DNA of 64,000 nt from Amoebidium appalachense (Eukaryota; Ichthyosporea), in NCBI GenBank assembly GCA_963693365.1, contig CAVNZM010000016.1, positions 3,658,001 through 3,722,000 of the forward strand. The letters are read 5' to 3'. Shown here piece after piece: positions 1 to 10,914 of this stretch. Numbering within the stretch: position 1 is the stretch's first letter; each line of letters starts with the position of its first letter. Below the pieces are notes generated by a model, which saw only the letters and a program-made list of their open reading frames with translations, was not told the DNA's origin and did not search any database. A program made the translations under genes and the position numbers.

Positions 1-396
1 GTCCAGCACCACCCGGTCTCTGCCCTGCGCCTCCAGCTGACCCACAGACGCACGCTCGGCCTCAAAGACCCTCCTGCCGGGGAGTGTTAAAGACTTGATA
101 TCCCAATGCAACACTTCAGTGCAGTACTTGACAACCCCCCCCCGCCCCCATACCTCCTCAAAAAAAAAAAAAAAAAAAGAAAAGAAAAAGAAAAAAAAAG
201 AAAAGGAAAAAGGATAAGAACGAAAAAGAAATATGAGGGTCTTATGCCGGCAATTCCCAAGACACACGCACGCACGCACGCACGCACGCACGCACTTACG
301 CACGCACACACACACACACACAGACCCCCCCCCCCCCGCCGCCAGCGTGCCCCCCCCCCCCCCCCCCCTCCTCCCCCCCCACACCATTGGAAACTA

Positions 397-430
<34 letters not shown>

Positions 431-466
431 CCGTGGTGGTGGTGGTGGTGGTGGGTGTGTGTGTGT

Positions 467-497
<31 letters not shown>

Positions 498-866
498 GGG
501 GGGGGAGGGGGGGAGGGGGGAGGAGGCAGGTGGAGAGAGAATGAGCCCAAAGAACAGAAAACACAGAGCAGAACAAAAATGTAGTCACAGGGGAGCTGCA
601 GTGTAGGTAGGGGGAGATGGATGACGCAAGAATACAAAGGGCTCGATGACCAAGAAATTAGCAAGAGAAAAAAAGGACAGGGCAAAAAAGAGGACGAAAA
701 AAAGGGCCCTTTTTTAGGATAAAAGACGGGGAAAAAAAAGGAAAAAAAAAAAAAAAAAAAGGAAGACCCGCAGCAGAAACATGACGACAAGAAGTAAAAC
801 CCGACTCGTGAGGGGAATCGTTGCAGAAGGAGGACGGAGTGTAATTGGGAAGGTGGGGGAAAGGAA

Positions 867-903
<37 letters not shown>

Positions 904-1435
904 GCAGATGGGGGATAAGAAGGGAGTGAGAGAGAGATGGGCGGTACAGGTCAAGGTTAATTCAGATGCAAGGTCACAACCAGTATGGTGAATTAGTACT
1001 TATGGAGGGAAAAAAAAAAAAAAAAAAAAAAAAAAAAGGAAACACAGAGTCACGAATATTGCAGCCAAACGGAATAGGGAAAGAGAAAGAGAGAGGGATG
1101 GTGGATGGACATGTAGAGAAGAGAAGTTCGGGTGGAAATAATGGAACACAAACCCTACATCCAGGTACAACAAGAGAGAAATAACGGAATGAGAATGAAT
1201 CGGAAGAACACAGACTAGTTGAACAGATGACGGCATCGTGTGTGTGTGTTGGATTGGGGGGGGGGGGGGGGGGGGGGGGAGGAAAGAAAGAGAGTGGAGG
1301 GGGGGGGGGGGAGGTGACAAAGAGAGGGAGAGAGAGGGGGGGGGAGAATGGGAAGAAAGAGAGAGAGGGGGGGGGGAGATTGAGAGAGAGGGAGAGAGGG
1401 GGGGGGGGGAGGGAAGGAGGGAAGGAGGGGGGGGG

Positions 1436-1515
<80 letters not shown>

Positions 1516-1785
1516 AGAGAGAGGGGGGGGGGGGGGGGGTCTATCAGAAAAGGGAAACGGGAAGAAGGCAGGCGCGAAAAGAGGGGGCGAGGAAGCAGGA
1601 GAGAGAGGCAGAGGTGGGGAGGGGAGGGGAGGGGAGGGGGGGGGGGTGGGGGGAGATAGAGGCAGATGGAAAAGAGAACGAGACAGATACAGAAAAATAG
1701 ACACAGAGGGATGGAGAGGAAGACTTTCCGGGAAAAGACTGGAGAGCGACTCAGGCTGAGACTGAGAGTGCAACTGAGAAAGAGA

Positions 1786-1817
<32 letters not shown>

Positions 1818-1886
1818 AGATAGAGAGCGAGAGAGAGAGGGGTGGGGGAGAGAGAGGAGGGTGTGTGTGTGAAACAGAAAGAGAGA

Positions 1887-1925
<39 letters not shown>

Positions 1926-2019
1926 CGCGAGAGAGAGAGAGAGAAAGAGAGAGGGAGAGCGAGAGAACGGGAGTGAGAGGGAGAAAGAGTGGGGAGAGAG
2001 AGAGGAGAGAAGGGGCGGG

Positions 2020-2050
<31 letters not shown>

Positions 2051-2577
2051 CGGGAGGGGGCGGAGGTGGTGGTGGTGGTGGGGGGGAAGACCTGGAGTTT
2101 GTGCCTGCCTACAAAGTATGTGTTTGCTGCTTACAAAAAGGCCATGTGCAGGCAGGCCCGAACCTATACACGTGGGGCTTTCTTCAAAATGCAAGAGGTG
2201 CACTTGTTCCCAACAGACACCGTTTCTACAACAACACAGTTAAAAACCCGTAGACAAAGTGGTTTTCGGAAACACAGATAGAAATAAGGGAGTGATCAGC
2301 GCATCTCCCCAAGGAAGTCTGCATAATCCACCCTCCATACACACACATAAACACACACACATACTCACGCACACGACCACAACCACCACCACCGGTGCCA
2401 CCCCCATCCTCACCTCTCCTCGTCCAGCCTTGCCCTGTCTGCCTTCATTCTGTCTGCTGCAGCCAACAGGCCCTGTGCGTCGGCAGCCAAAGCCGCCAGC
2501 CGTAGCGCCAGCCCGCTGAGGTCTGCCCCTAGAGCCGTACTGTCCGCCACAAAACGTGCCACCGCCTCGACGTCCAT
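1..2577 (-). CDS. Partial coiled-coil protein, possible KCTD/BTB-type (5' end only)
   Basis: Two exons are visible on the minus strand: exon 1 at 2414-2577 (ATG at 2577) and exon 2 at 1-73, which runs off the window. The intron has a GTGAGG donor after an AG and a CAG acceptor. Phase 2 is kept and the reading frame is open across the join. The first 78 residues are rich in Ala, Leu, Arg, Asp and Glu, with a heptad-like pattern, so a coiled coil is likely. The last visible residues, GRDRVVLD, resemble the start of the T1/BTB fold in potassium-channel tetramerisation (KCTD) proteins, where such a stretch precedes VGG. That reading is an inference from eight residues. Coding status is fairly secure from the splice match; function is open. 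An extra exon inside the 2.3-kb intron cannot be excluded. Confidence 0.55.
74..2413 (-). repeat. Repeat-filled intron 1 of the partial coiled-coil gene
   Basis: The stretch holds almost only simple sequence. On the plus strand it has an A-rich block at 160-235, (ACGC)n at 264-306, C-runs at 350-380, a G-run at 401-429, GGT and GT repeats to 480, and more G-runs at 481-505 and 868-901. Further on are a poly-A at 1012-1037, G and GA blocks at 1256-1540 including (GA)n at 1438-1512, a G-run at 1790-1817, (GT)n at 1890-1916 followed by a short CG run, and G-rich DNA to 2090. The unique-looking 2090-2400 segment shows no exon I can support. Confidence 0.7.
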
Positions 2578-2886
2578 GTTGACAAAGGGTGGTTTGGCTT
2601 CCCTACAAGCACTATAATTCGCCCAAAATGATGTGTATTGTGTAGCCTCTACTTACAGTGTGTATTATGTGTCTGCAGCTGAATAGCTTATTGAAAAAAC
2701 ACACTCCGTTTGAATGTCATCAAAGTTTCTGTCACAGTGAGGCGAGTGCGGTCCTCCGGGGCCACTCCAGTGCTCGGTCAGGACGCAACACATGTACAGA
2801 CTGAGCCGGAACACTTGTGGGTTTATGTCAAGTGTGCTATTTAGGAGGCCTTGCTGTTTACTCGAGGCAAAGTACAAACACTCGTC

Positions 2887-3251
2887 GCCTATCCGCACCT
2901 GCCATCTGAGAGGTGTGGGGAGGGGTTTTGGGCCAGGCCGGGCCGGGCAGCCCGGCCCGTCGATTTTTCGGGCCAGGAACAGGCCAGCCCGGGCTCAAGA
3001 ATATACCATATATAAGGTGTTTGCGGAATACGTTTGCGCAAAATCCTTCTGACCTAACATGGGGGTCCGTTACCGCACCGTACCATGTGACGTCACTTAT
3101 GCACTTGGGGGGGGTGGAGAGGGGGGGTCTAGCCCAAACTGCCCTTGGCCCGGCCCAAACATTTTTCAGGCCGAGCCGGGCAGCCCGGCCCGTGCATTTT
3201 TCGGGCCAGATTGGGCCGGGCAGGCCGGCCCGCCACACCTCTGCCTATCCG
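2887..3251. mobile_element. hAT-like MITE with GGCCCG-rich ends
   Basis: The left end carries AGAGGTGTGG (2909-2918) and the right end carries its reverse complement CCACACCTCT (3233-3242). Each is followed inward by runs of [13 protein letters not shown] sequence in opposite orientation. The 9-mer GCCTATCCG occurs just outside each end, at 2887-2895 and 3243-3251, which fits an 8-bp hAT target-site duplication. On the left, 13 extra bases lie between this 9-mer and the inverted repeat, so that boundary is imperfect. There is no transposase ORF inside. A CAGAGGTG-like terminus with GGGCCGGGC subterminal repeats is typical of hAT-superfamily MITEs. A TGACGTCA palindrome lies inside at 3087-3094. 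Confidence 0.55.
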
Positions 3252-4631
3252 GGCCTATCGGAACAATGATTGGTTACCAGCGCATTCGTTAGGAATGTAA
3301 CCAAATATAGCTCTTCAAGATAGAAGAAGATTGGTTGAGCGCCACCTGTCGTTACGTTGTTTGTGTATGTGCTAGGTTGTGCCACTTGATTCACTCCGAC
3401 TGTCCGACTGCCGGAAATCCCACATCCCAACACATACAGTTATAGTGAACAGAACACAAGACGCGAAGCTGCAGCACGTCGTGCCTGAATATACGGAATC
3501 AGAATAGTCATGGTCATAGAGAGTTCTCCAGTATGCCGTAGTCTTTTCTGTGCCAAAGTTAGTATAATGCACCTGCAACCGTAAATTCGTTTCACAATTA
3601 ACCGATCACCTGTAACCATGGTCGTGTGGAGAGTAGGCCTAGGCAACCATTCAACGGTGACACCCACGTCATAACTGTGCTATATAATAGCCATACGTCG
3701 TTAACAGCTATGTTTTTCAACAGGTTGTTGTCGCCGCGTGAGCTAACAGGTACTGACCTGTCTCTCGTTGAACTACAGTCAAAGCCTTCGTCTCGTTTGC
3801 GGACTGAAAAGAAAAGTTAGACGCAAAAAGAGAGACAGCTCAGTAGCTGTTAGCCGCGTGAGTTGCAGGCTACCGTCACACTGTGGTTGAAGCCGTGAAA
3901 ACTTGCACCCAGTTATATACACCTCTAGATCTCTGATGCTCTTTGTCTATTATAACATGGTGTTTCTGCATGCCCATTTCTCGGCGTCCCCCGTACGCGC
4001 GTGCATATACCTACAAAATACATAAAACCACCCACCAAAACAGTTAAGCCATTGTATGCTTTGCAGAGGTAAAAAAAAAACCAAGAACTTGTTCACTTAC
4101 CACTGAAGGAACACACGTGGAAAAACACCTTGTCAGTGGACACTCTGACTCAAACCGGACTCTGTGGATAAATAAAAGCAACCAACCACTAAAGGAGAAT
4201 CAAACTTCACCACCGGCGAGATCTTTTGCGTAACTGGAAACAATTGCGACTATTTAGATGTATGATTTTTTATAAAAATCTAAAAAGTTTTATATTTTAA
4301 CTTTTTGTCTGATCTGTATGCAAAATAGAAAGCCAATCAGCGTGTGCCTACAAACTTTGCTAATTAATTTAGCAATTAGGTTAAGCAACCAATCATCGAA
4401 CGCAAAAGCATGACCGATGTTGTCTGCAGCTTTTCGAATAATTTTTTTGCCTAGAGAGCCTCTTATTACTAGTTTCTATAGGTAAATATAGATTTACTCC
4501 TATTACGAAATACATTTGTTCTCCTTCCACGCTGCAGCCATCCTTTTGGGTGCGTCAGGCCAGCTTTTTTTGAAACACTCGACATGATCTGGCGGTAGTA
4601 GACACGTGTACACAAACGAGGAAGCCTACCG
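3252..4631. other. Intergenic DNA between divergent genes
   Basis: This stretch has ordinary base composition and is not dominated by simple repeats. ORFs of 60-75 codons are present on both strands but lack recognisable domains, good exon borders or frame continuity. AT-rich DNA lies at 4255-4310. CCAAT motifs occur at 4333-4337 and 4389-4393, and GATTGG at 3269-3274 and 3329-3334. I see no RNA gene. Confidence 0.5.
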
Positions 4632-4941
4632 ATTGGTTCCCCGTCTTCTTGGAATGCAATGACGCAGCCCTAAATCGCAGATGAGCTCAATTTGCTCTCT
4701 TCCTATTGGAAAACTGTCATTCAGTCCTCTTCGCCAATCTAACGCCAAAAGGTGCGTGTTTTGATTGGCTGCGGCCTGTCCTCGTCTCACCATTTCAACA
4801 GCATTCGGCCGCTCAAAACAGTCATAACAGCAGCGGCGCTAAAAGCAACGGGGTCACATCTTGCCCCTCCCTTATATTTTTTTACATTTCCTCGGGTGAC
4901 GGGGGCAGAGTCCACCTCACTTCAAAGCGCCAGACATAAGC
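4632..4941 (+). promoter_or_regulatory. Probable MET5 promoter, CCAAT-box cluster
   Basis: Three inverted CCAAT boxes (ATTGG) at 4632-4636, 4705-4709 and 4764-4768, plus one direct CCAAT at 4734-4738, lie within 310 bp of the start codon. A TATA-like AT-rich stretch sits at 4872-4885, about 60 bp before the ATG at 4942. CCAAT clusters bound by NF-Y/HAP complexes are common in eukaryotic core promoters. Here only the motif density is seen; factor binding is inferred. Confidence 0.4.
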
Positions 4942-5566
4942 ATGTTCGCGCTCACATACGCCGCCTACAGCGCTCTCAAGCTGCTCAGTCCCCTGGGGCT
5001 AGGACCCAAGGAGGAGGGAGAACCCACAGATGTTGGCTCGGCTGTTGGTAGAGTGGGTTACACTCTTAGCGATCGGGTTTTCGTGTTGGGTAAGGGTCTC
5101 GGTGGGGTGGAAGCCGAGAAGAGACACGCAAGCAACGCTGTAGGCGTTAATGGTAGTGTTACAAAGTTCGCTAAGACAGAGAATGCTCTTGGCGCTCACT
5201 CTGCTGTTCTTGCATCGGCCGAACAGGGAGAGAAGGTGACTGTGTTCACAGACAGCAGCAGCCTCGTTCCCCTCATCGCCACCATCCAAGACCTGAAAGA
5301 CAGCCACGCGCCCGTTGTCTTCCACGTAGCGGCGTCGGAGGTCGATGTTTTGAACGTGCACGCTGACGGGACTGTTATTCTGGCATCTCAGACTGCCCAG
5401 GAGGCGTATGATCTTTCCATCGCCGCCACCGTTATTGCTCGGGTCACAAAGACCCCCGTTATCCACTTCCACGATGGCCAGGTGACTGCTAAGTCGCCAG
5501 TGCGTTTCATCGCTGAGGAGAAGTTGAAAGGCAAGCTCTCCTCCCCCCCTCTCCTCCCCTCAGCCC

Positions 5567-5606
<40 letters not shown>

Positions 5607-6704
5607 TTTCCTCTCCCCCTTCTGCGCCTCTGCCACTTTTCTTGTTTTGATGGTTACCTGCTATGCCGAGGACCTTTTCTCTGGTTTGAGAGAGGACTTT
5701 GTTTCAGTGTAGGTATGCTTAGAACTCAAGCAAAGCGTGGGATGGGTTTTTAAGAGAGCGATTGTAAAGCATGTGACTTGCCATTGAAGCAACGTTTCTT
5801 AACGTTTAAATACCTCTATCCTATTCGCATATTTTCAAATATAACTTGAACCGATAACGTTTCTTAACGTTTATAGTTTCTTGTTTCCCTCTGCTCCATA
5901 ATAACACGAGCCGCCTGCCTCCCTCCAGACGTTCTCGAGGAGGAATCAGTGGAGGGTGCCGACGTATGGGAGGTCGTTGACGGCATCTTCGAGAGGCTCT
6001 CTTCTCTCCTGGGTCGCCGCTACTGCGCCTTCGAGTACTTCGGTGCCGCAGATGCCAAGCATGTCGTCATTGCCGCCGGTGTGACTGGTACCGTCGTTGC
6101 CGAGACCGCAGCCCACCTCCAGAAAACTGAAAAGAAGTCTGTTGGTGTCCTTGCTGTTCGCGTTGTCCGCCCATGGTCCGCCACACACGCCATTGAGGCC
6201 CTTCCCGCCACTGCCCAGCGCATTGCTGTTCTGCAGGGTGGGGCTGAGGGTGGGTGGGGCCCTCTCTACCTGGACGTGGTTGCGTCTGTGCACACTGTGC
6301 AGAAGTCTTGGGCCAACGGGGCTGCCCCAGCTGTTGCTTCTGGCAATGTTGAGGGCAGTGTGTTCTCCCCTGCCATGGCTAAGGTGTGTGTGCTTTACCC
6401 CCCCCCCCCCCCCCCCCCCCCCCCAGGCACCCACCCACACACAAACACCCTCTGTATGGTCTTTGCCTTTTCCGCCTTTTTTTCTCTCCCTCCCCTCGGT
6501 TCCCCCCCTCCCCCCCCCCCCCCCCCCCCCCATTATACTTACACATCACCACCCTTCACATCACTTACAAGCAAAAAAGCTCTTCAGCCACCCTGTCGTC
6601 CTTCTCTCTCTCTTCCTCTTCCCTGCTGTCCCCTTCTAACCCTCCTCCTCTTCCCTTGGTTAATCCACCGTGCATTCCCGACCGAACCAACATGATTGCC
6701 CGTA

Positions 6705-6738
<34 letters not shown>

Positions 6739-8353
6739 CCCCCGGCCTTTCCCACTGCCCTTGCCTGCATAAGCAACCCTGCTCGTCTCTGATCAAGACG
6801 GGTGACCTACCCATGTTCGAGTGAAACAGTATCTGAGCTGGGTTTCGTTAACGAGGTGAATAGGTCGAAACTCGGGTACTGTGGATGACGTGGGCCCCCC
6901 CTGAGAATGGGCTCTCCTTATTATGCATACTCTTTATGTATAGCTTGCATTCTGCATCGTGTTATCCGTTTGTTCTTGTGTACTTCGTACGTAATGACGC
7001 ATTCACCCCCCCCCCCCCCCCCCCCCCCCCCCCTTCGGCAGCCTTCCTGCAGGCACGCCACGACCACCACCGCCTCCTTGCCCTCATTTTTTTACCTCCA
7101 TAAACTTACCCATTTCCATCCCCACAGGCCATCTTCGACAGCCTCTCCTCCTCCAGCCCCAAGAACAGCTTTGTTGTTGGCCCGGACCCATCTGCCCTCC
7201 AGGGCAAGGAGCTCTCTGCCCAGGCCGCAGCCGTCAATGTCACCGACGCCCCTCAGGCCGACAACCCCTACGTGAAGATGCTTCACCAGCTGTTCCGCGA
7301 TCGCTTGGAGGTCGCAAACGAGGTCGGACAGGCCACCGTGTGGGGCCAGGGCGCCCAGGGTAGCGTGGAGTACGGTTATGGTGTGCATCTGGCCAACATC
7401 CAGCGCCGCGCAAAGCTCGCCGCCCACGTCACTTCGCTACTGGCTGACAAGGATGCACCTGCGTCGGAGGAGCTCCGCTCCGCTCTCTCTGATTGGCTCG
7501 CGGTGCGCGATGACGCGCGAAAGGTCGGCGCCGCCGCCGGAAAGGCCCAGAAGATTCTCGAAGTCGAGGGGGGCAAGACGGATGCCTTGGCCGATCTTAC
7601 GGCCAGTGCACAGCTTCTCAACAAGCCTTCTCGGTGGCTGATTGGCTCCGATGATTGGGCGCGTGATGTCGGCGACAGCGGTATTCATCACGTGATTTCT
7701 TCCGGCGAGGATGTGAACGTGCTTGTGATTGACACGCAGCCGTACTCGCTGAGCAAGAGGAACGACTTTGAGAAGTTCAAGAGGGACATTGGGCTCTACG
7801 CCATGAACTATGGCGGTTGCTACGTGGCGTCTGTTGCTGTGTATTCGTCGTACACTCAGGTGGGTGAGAGATGAAAAAAAAGGGAGCGGGAAAACGAGCT
7901 TTTTCGTCTTTTTTTTTATTTTTTTATTATTTTTATTTTTACAATTTCTCTTGTGCTCGTCCTTGTGATTGCCGGACGTGTGCAGCGGCACACCAATTTT
8001 ACTGGATACTTGCTGCCATTCAAGCAAGCTTGCATATTGCTCTTCCCCTTTGCCCCTCCCTCCCTCCCTCCCTCCTTTCTTCCCACCCTTCTTCAACCCC
8101 TCTTCAACCCCCGTCTGTACGCTCTTCAGTTCCTCACCTCCTGCTAACCACATATCTTCTCCCCCCCCCCCCCCTCACCTCCTGCTAACCACATATCTTC
8201 TCCCCCCCCCCCCCCCCCCCGGGACCCAACACATTCACCTGCCACATGCACATAACACATTCACCTGCCACATGCACATGCACTCCCCCCTCCCCCCCCC
8301 CCCCCCCCCCCCCCCCCCCTTCCTGTTGCCCCCCTTCCCCCGCCCCCAAGCGA

Positions 8354-8402
<49 letters not shown>

Positions 8403-8657
8403 CCATACACGCATACAGGCGATCAAGGCCTTCCAGGAAGCCGATGCCTTTGTGGGCCCATCCATCGTGCTCGCCTACCTGCCTGAGGTGCAGGCCACGT
8501 CTGAGAGTGTGCCCCTCGAGATGCTCAAGGAGACGAAGAAGTCCGTCGACGCTGGTCTGTGGCCCCTCTACCGCTGGAACCCCAAGGTGGTCATCCCATA
8601 CTCAATCCCACCCCCCCCCCCCTCCCCCCCTCCAAACGCACACCCGTTTTTTCCTTT

Positions 8658-8688
<31 letters not shown>

Positions 8689-9464
8689 ACCCCGCTTGCT
8701 GCTGTTAGCTTCTAAGATGATGATACCTTGGAGCACCTCTAAGATTATAATTTCAATAGTTCCATCCCCTGCAGCGCCCGTTGTTAGTGTTTGTTTCGTT
8801 TTCCCTACTCTATTCTAACCTTCCCACTTCTTTAAAATACTGTGTTTCGTTTTCCCTACTCTATTCTAACCTTCCCACTTCTTTAAAATACACACACACA
8901 CATACACGTACACTCACACACACGTACACGTACACTCACACACACGTACACGTACACTCACACACACGTACACGTACACGTACACTCACACACACTTACA
9001 GCTCGAGGAGCAGGGCAAGGAGTGCTTCAGCCTTGACAGCGTGTCTATCAAGAAGTCCCTTTCGGACTTCCTCGAGCGCCACAACAACCTCTCGCAGCTT
9101 GCTAAGGAGGCCGCCACCTACGCACCCGCCCTCGCAAAATCCACAAAGACTGTTCTGGAAGCGCAGCACGTGGCGGCTCACGACAAGGCCGCCGCCGCTT
9201 TCGCCGCCCTCGCGGGAGGACTCAACTCTGAGCCCCTCTTGGTTCTCTTCGGTTCCGACACTGGAAACGGTGAGGGTGTTGCTAGGCATTTGGCGTCTGG
9301 CGCATCTCTTCGCGGTCTGTCTGTGCGGTGCATGGCCGCGGAGGAGTTTGCTGTGGATGATTTGCCCCTCGAGCCCAATGTGATCTTTGTGGTGTCGACG
9401 GCTGGGCAAGGAGAGTTCCCTGCAAACAGCAAGGAGTTCTGGAAGGGCCTCCAGGTAATTTGCT

Positions 9465-9508
<44 letters not shown>

Positions 9509-10266
9509 ACCCCCCACCCTCCCTCCCCCATTCGTAGTTGCTGTTGAACTAAATCTCACCTATTAAGGTTTACACTTGTGACTTAATAGAAACCTTTCCG
9601 TGAACCTCCCCCCCCCCCCTCCCCCCCCCCCCCTCCACACACAAAAACCCCTCTTCCTCTTCCCCCCTCCCTTTCCCCAACCGATTGTTACGTTTCACTC
9701 ACTCACCTGCCCCTCTCCCAATCCCGGCAGTCTGCCACCACGCCGCTCAACAACACGCGCTTCTCCGTGTTTGCCCTCGGTGACAGCCACTACTGGCCCC
9801 GCCCCGAGGAGAAGATCTACTTTGCCAAGCCGGGCAGGGACCTTGATGAGAGGCTGGAGGTGATGGGTGGCCAGAGGATGGTGGCCCTGGGTCTGGGTGA
9901 CGACCAGCACGAGGATGGGTACTGGACGTCCTACAAGGAGTGGGAGCCTGAGGTGTGTGTGACTGCTACTTCTTTCCCCCCTACACATGCACACACACAC
10001 CACACACATACACACACGCAGGCATGCAGATATACATCACCACATGTACGTATAGCAAACACGGCCTCCTGATTCGATTCTCTCACCTCCTGCTTTCCAT
10101 ACGTGCGCCCAGCAACGCACTTGATTACATGTTATAAGGCATGCATAAGACTTGCCGGGCCTCACCACACACCGGGCCTCACCACACGTGTAGCAGATGT
10201 GTGCATAACCCACAGCCTATCCCTCGTGACCAACACACGCACGCACACACACACATTCACTCCCGT

Positions 10267-10302
<36 letters not shown>

Positions 10303-10882
10303 AATACCCATATCCATCCCCATCCCCATCCCCATTCCAATCCCCACCTCCCCCCACAACAAAAAACACGCAGTGACACACACACACACCATACTCCCAA
10401 CTCACACACATCCCCCATTTACTCCATGCAGATCTGGAAGGCACTTGGTGTAGACAAGGTCCAGGTGGGCGAAGGCCCTGCCAAAAAGACGGACGACGAC
10501 ATGAAGCGCGGCTCCAACTTCCTCCGCGGGACCATCCTTGAGGGTCTCGCAGACACGTCCACGGGCGCCCTGTGCGAGACGGACACCAAGCTCACCAAGT
10601 TCCACGGTATCTATCAGCAGGACGACCGCGATCTTCGTGAGGAACGCCGCAAGCAAGGTCTCGAGAAGGCCTTCTCCTTCATGATCCGCGTGCGCGTCCC
10701 CCGGCGGCGTCTCTACGGCGGCTCAGTGGCTCGCCATGGACGCTTTGTGCGACAGCCACGCCAACGGCACGATTAAGCTCACTACCCGCCAGGCGTACCA
10801 GCTGCACGGTGTGATTAAGCGCAACCTGAAGCCCGCCATCCAGGCGATCAACGCCGCTTTGATGGACACGCTCGCGGCGTGC

Positions 10883-10914
<32 letters not shown>

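Noticed and set aside
2858-3269. Pro/Arg-rich ORFs over the GGGCCGGGC region
   Set aside because: They result from the GC-rich inverted ends of the hAT-like element.
10698-10702. Programmed ribosomal frameshift in MET5
   Set aside because: No slippery heptamer plus structure is visible, and the family has no known frameshifting; a C-run length error explains it more simply.
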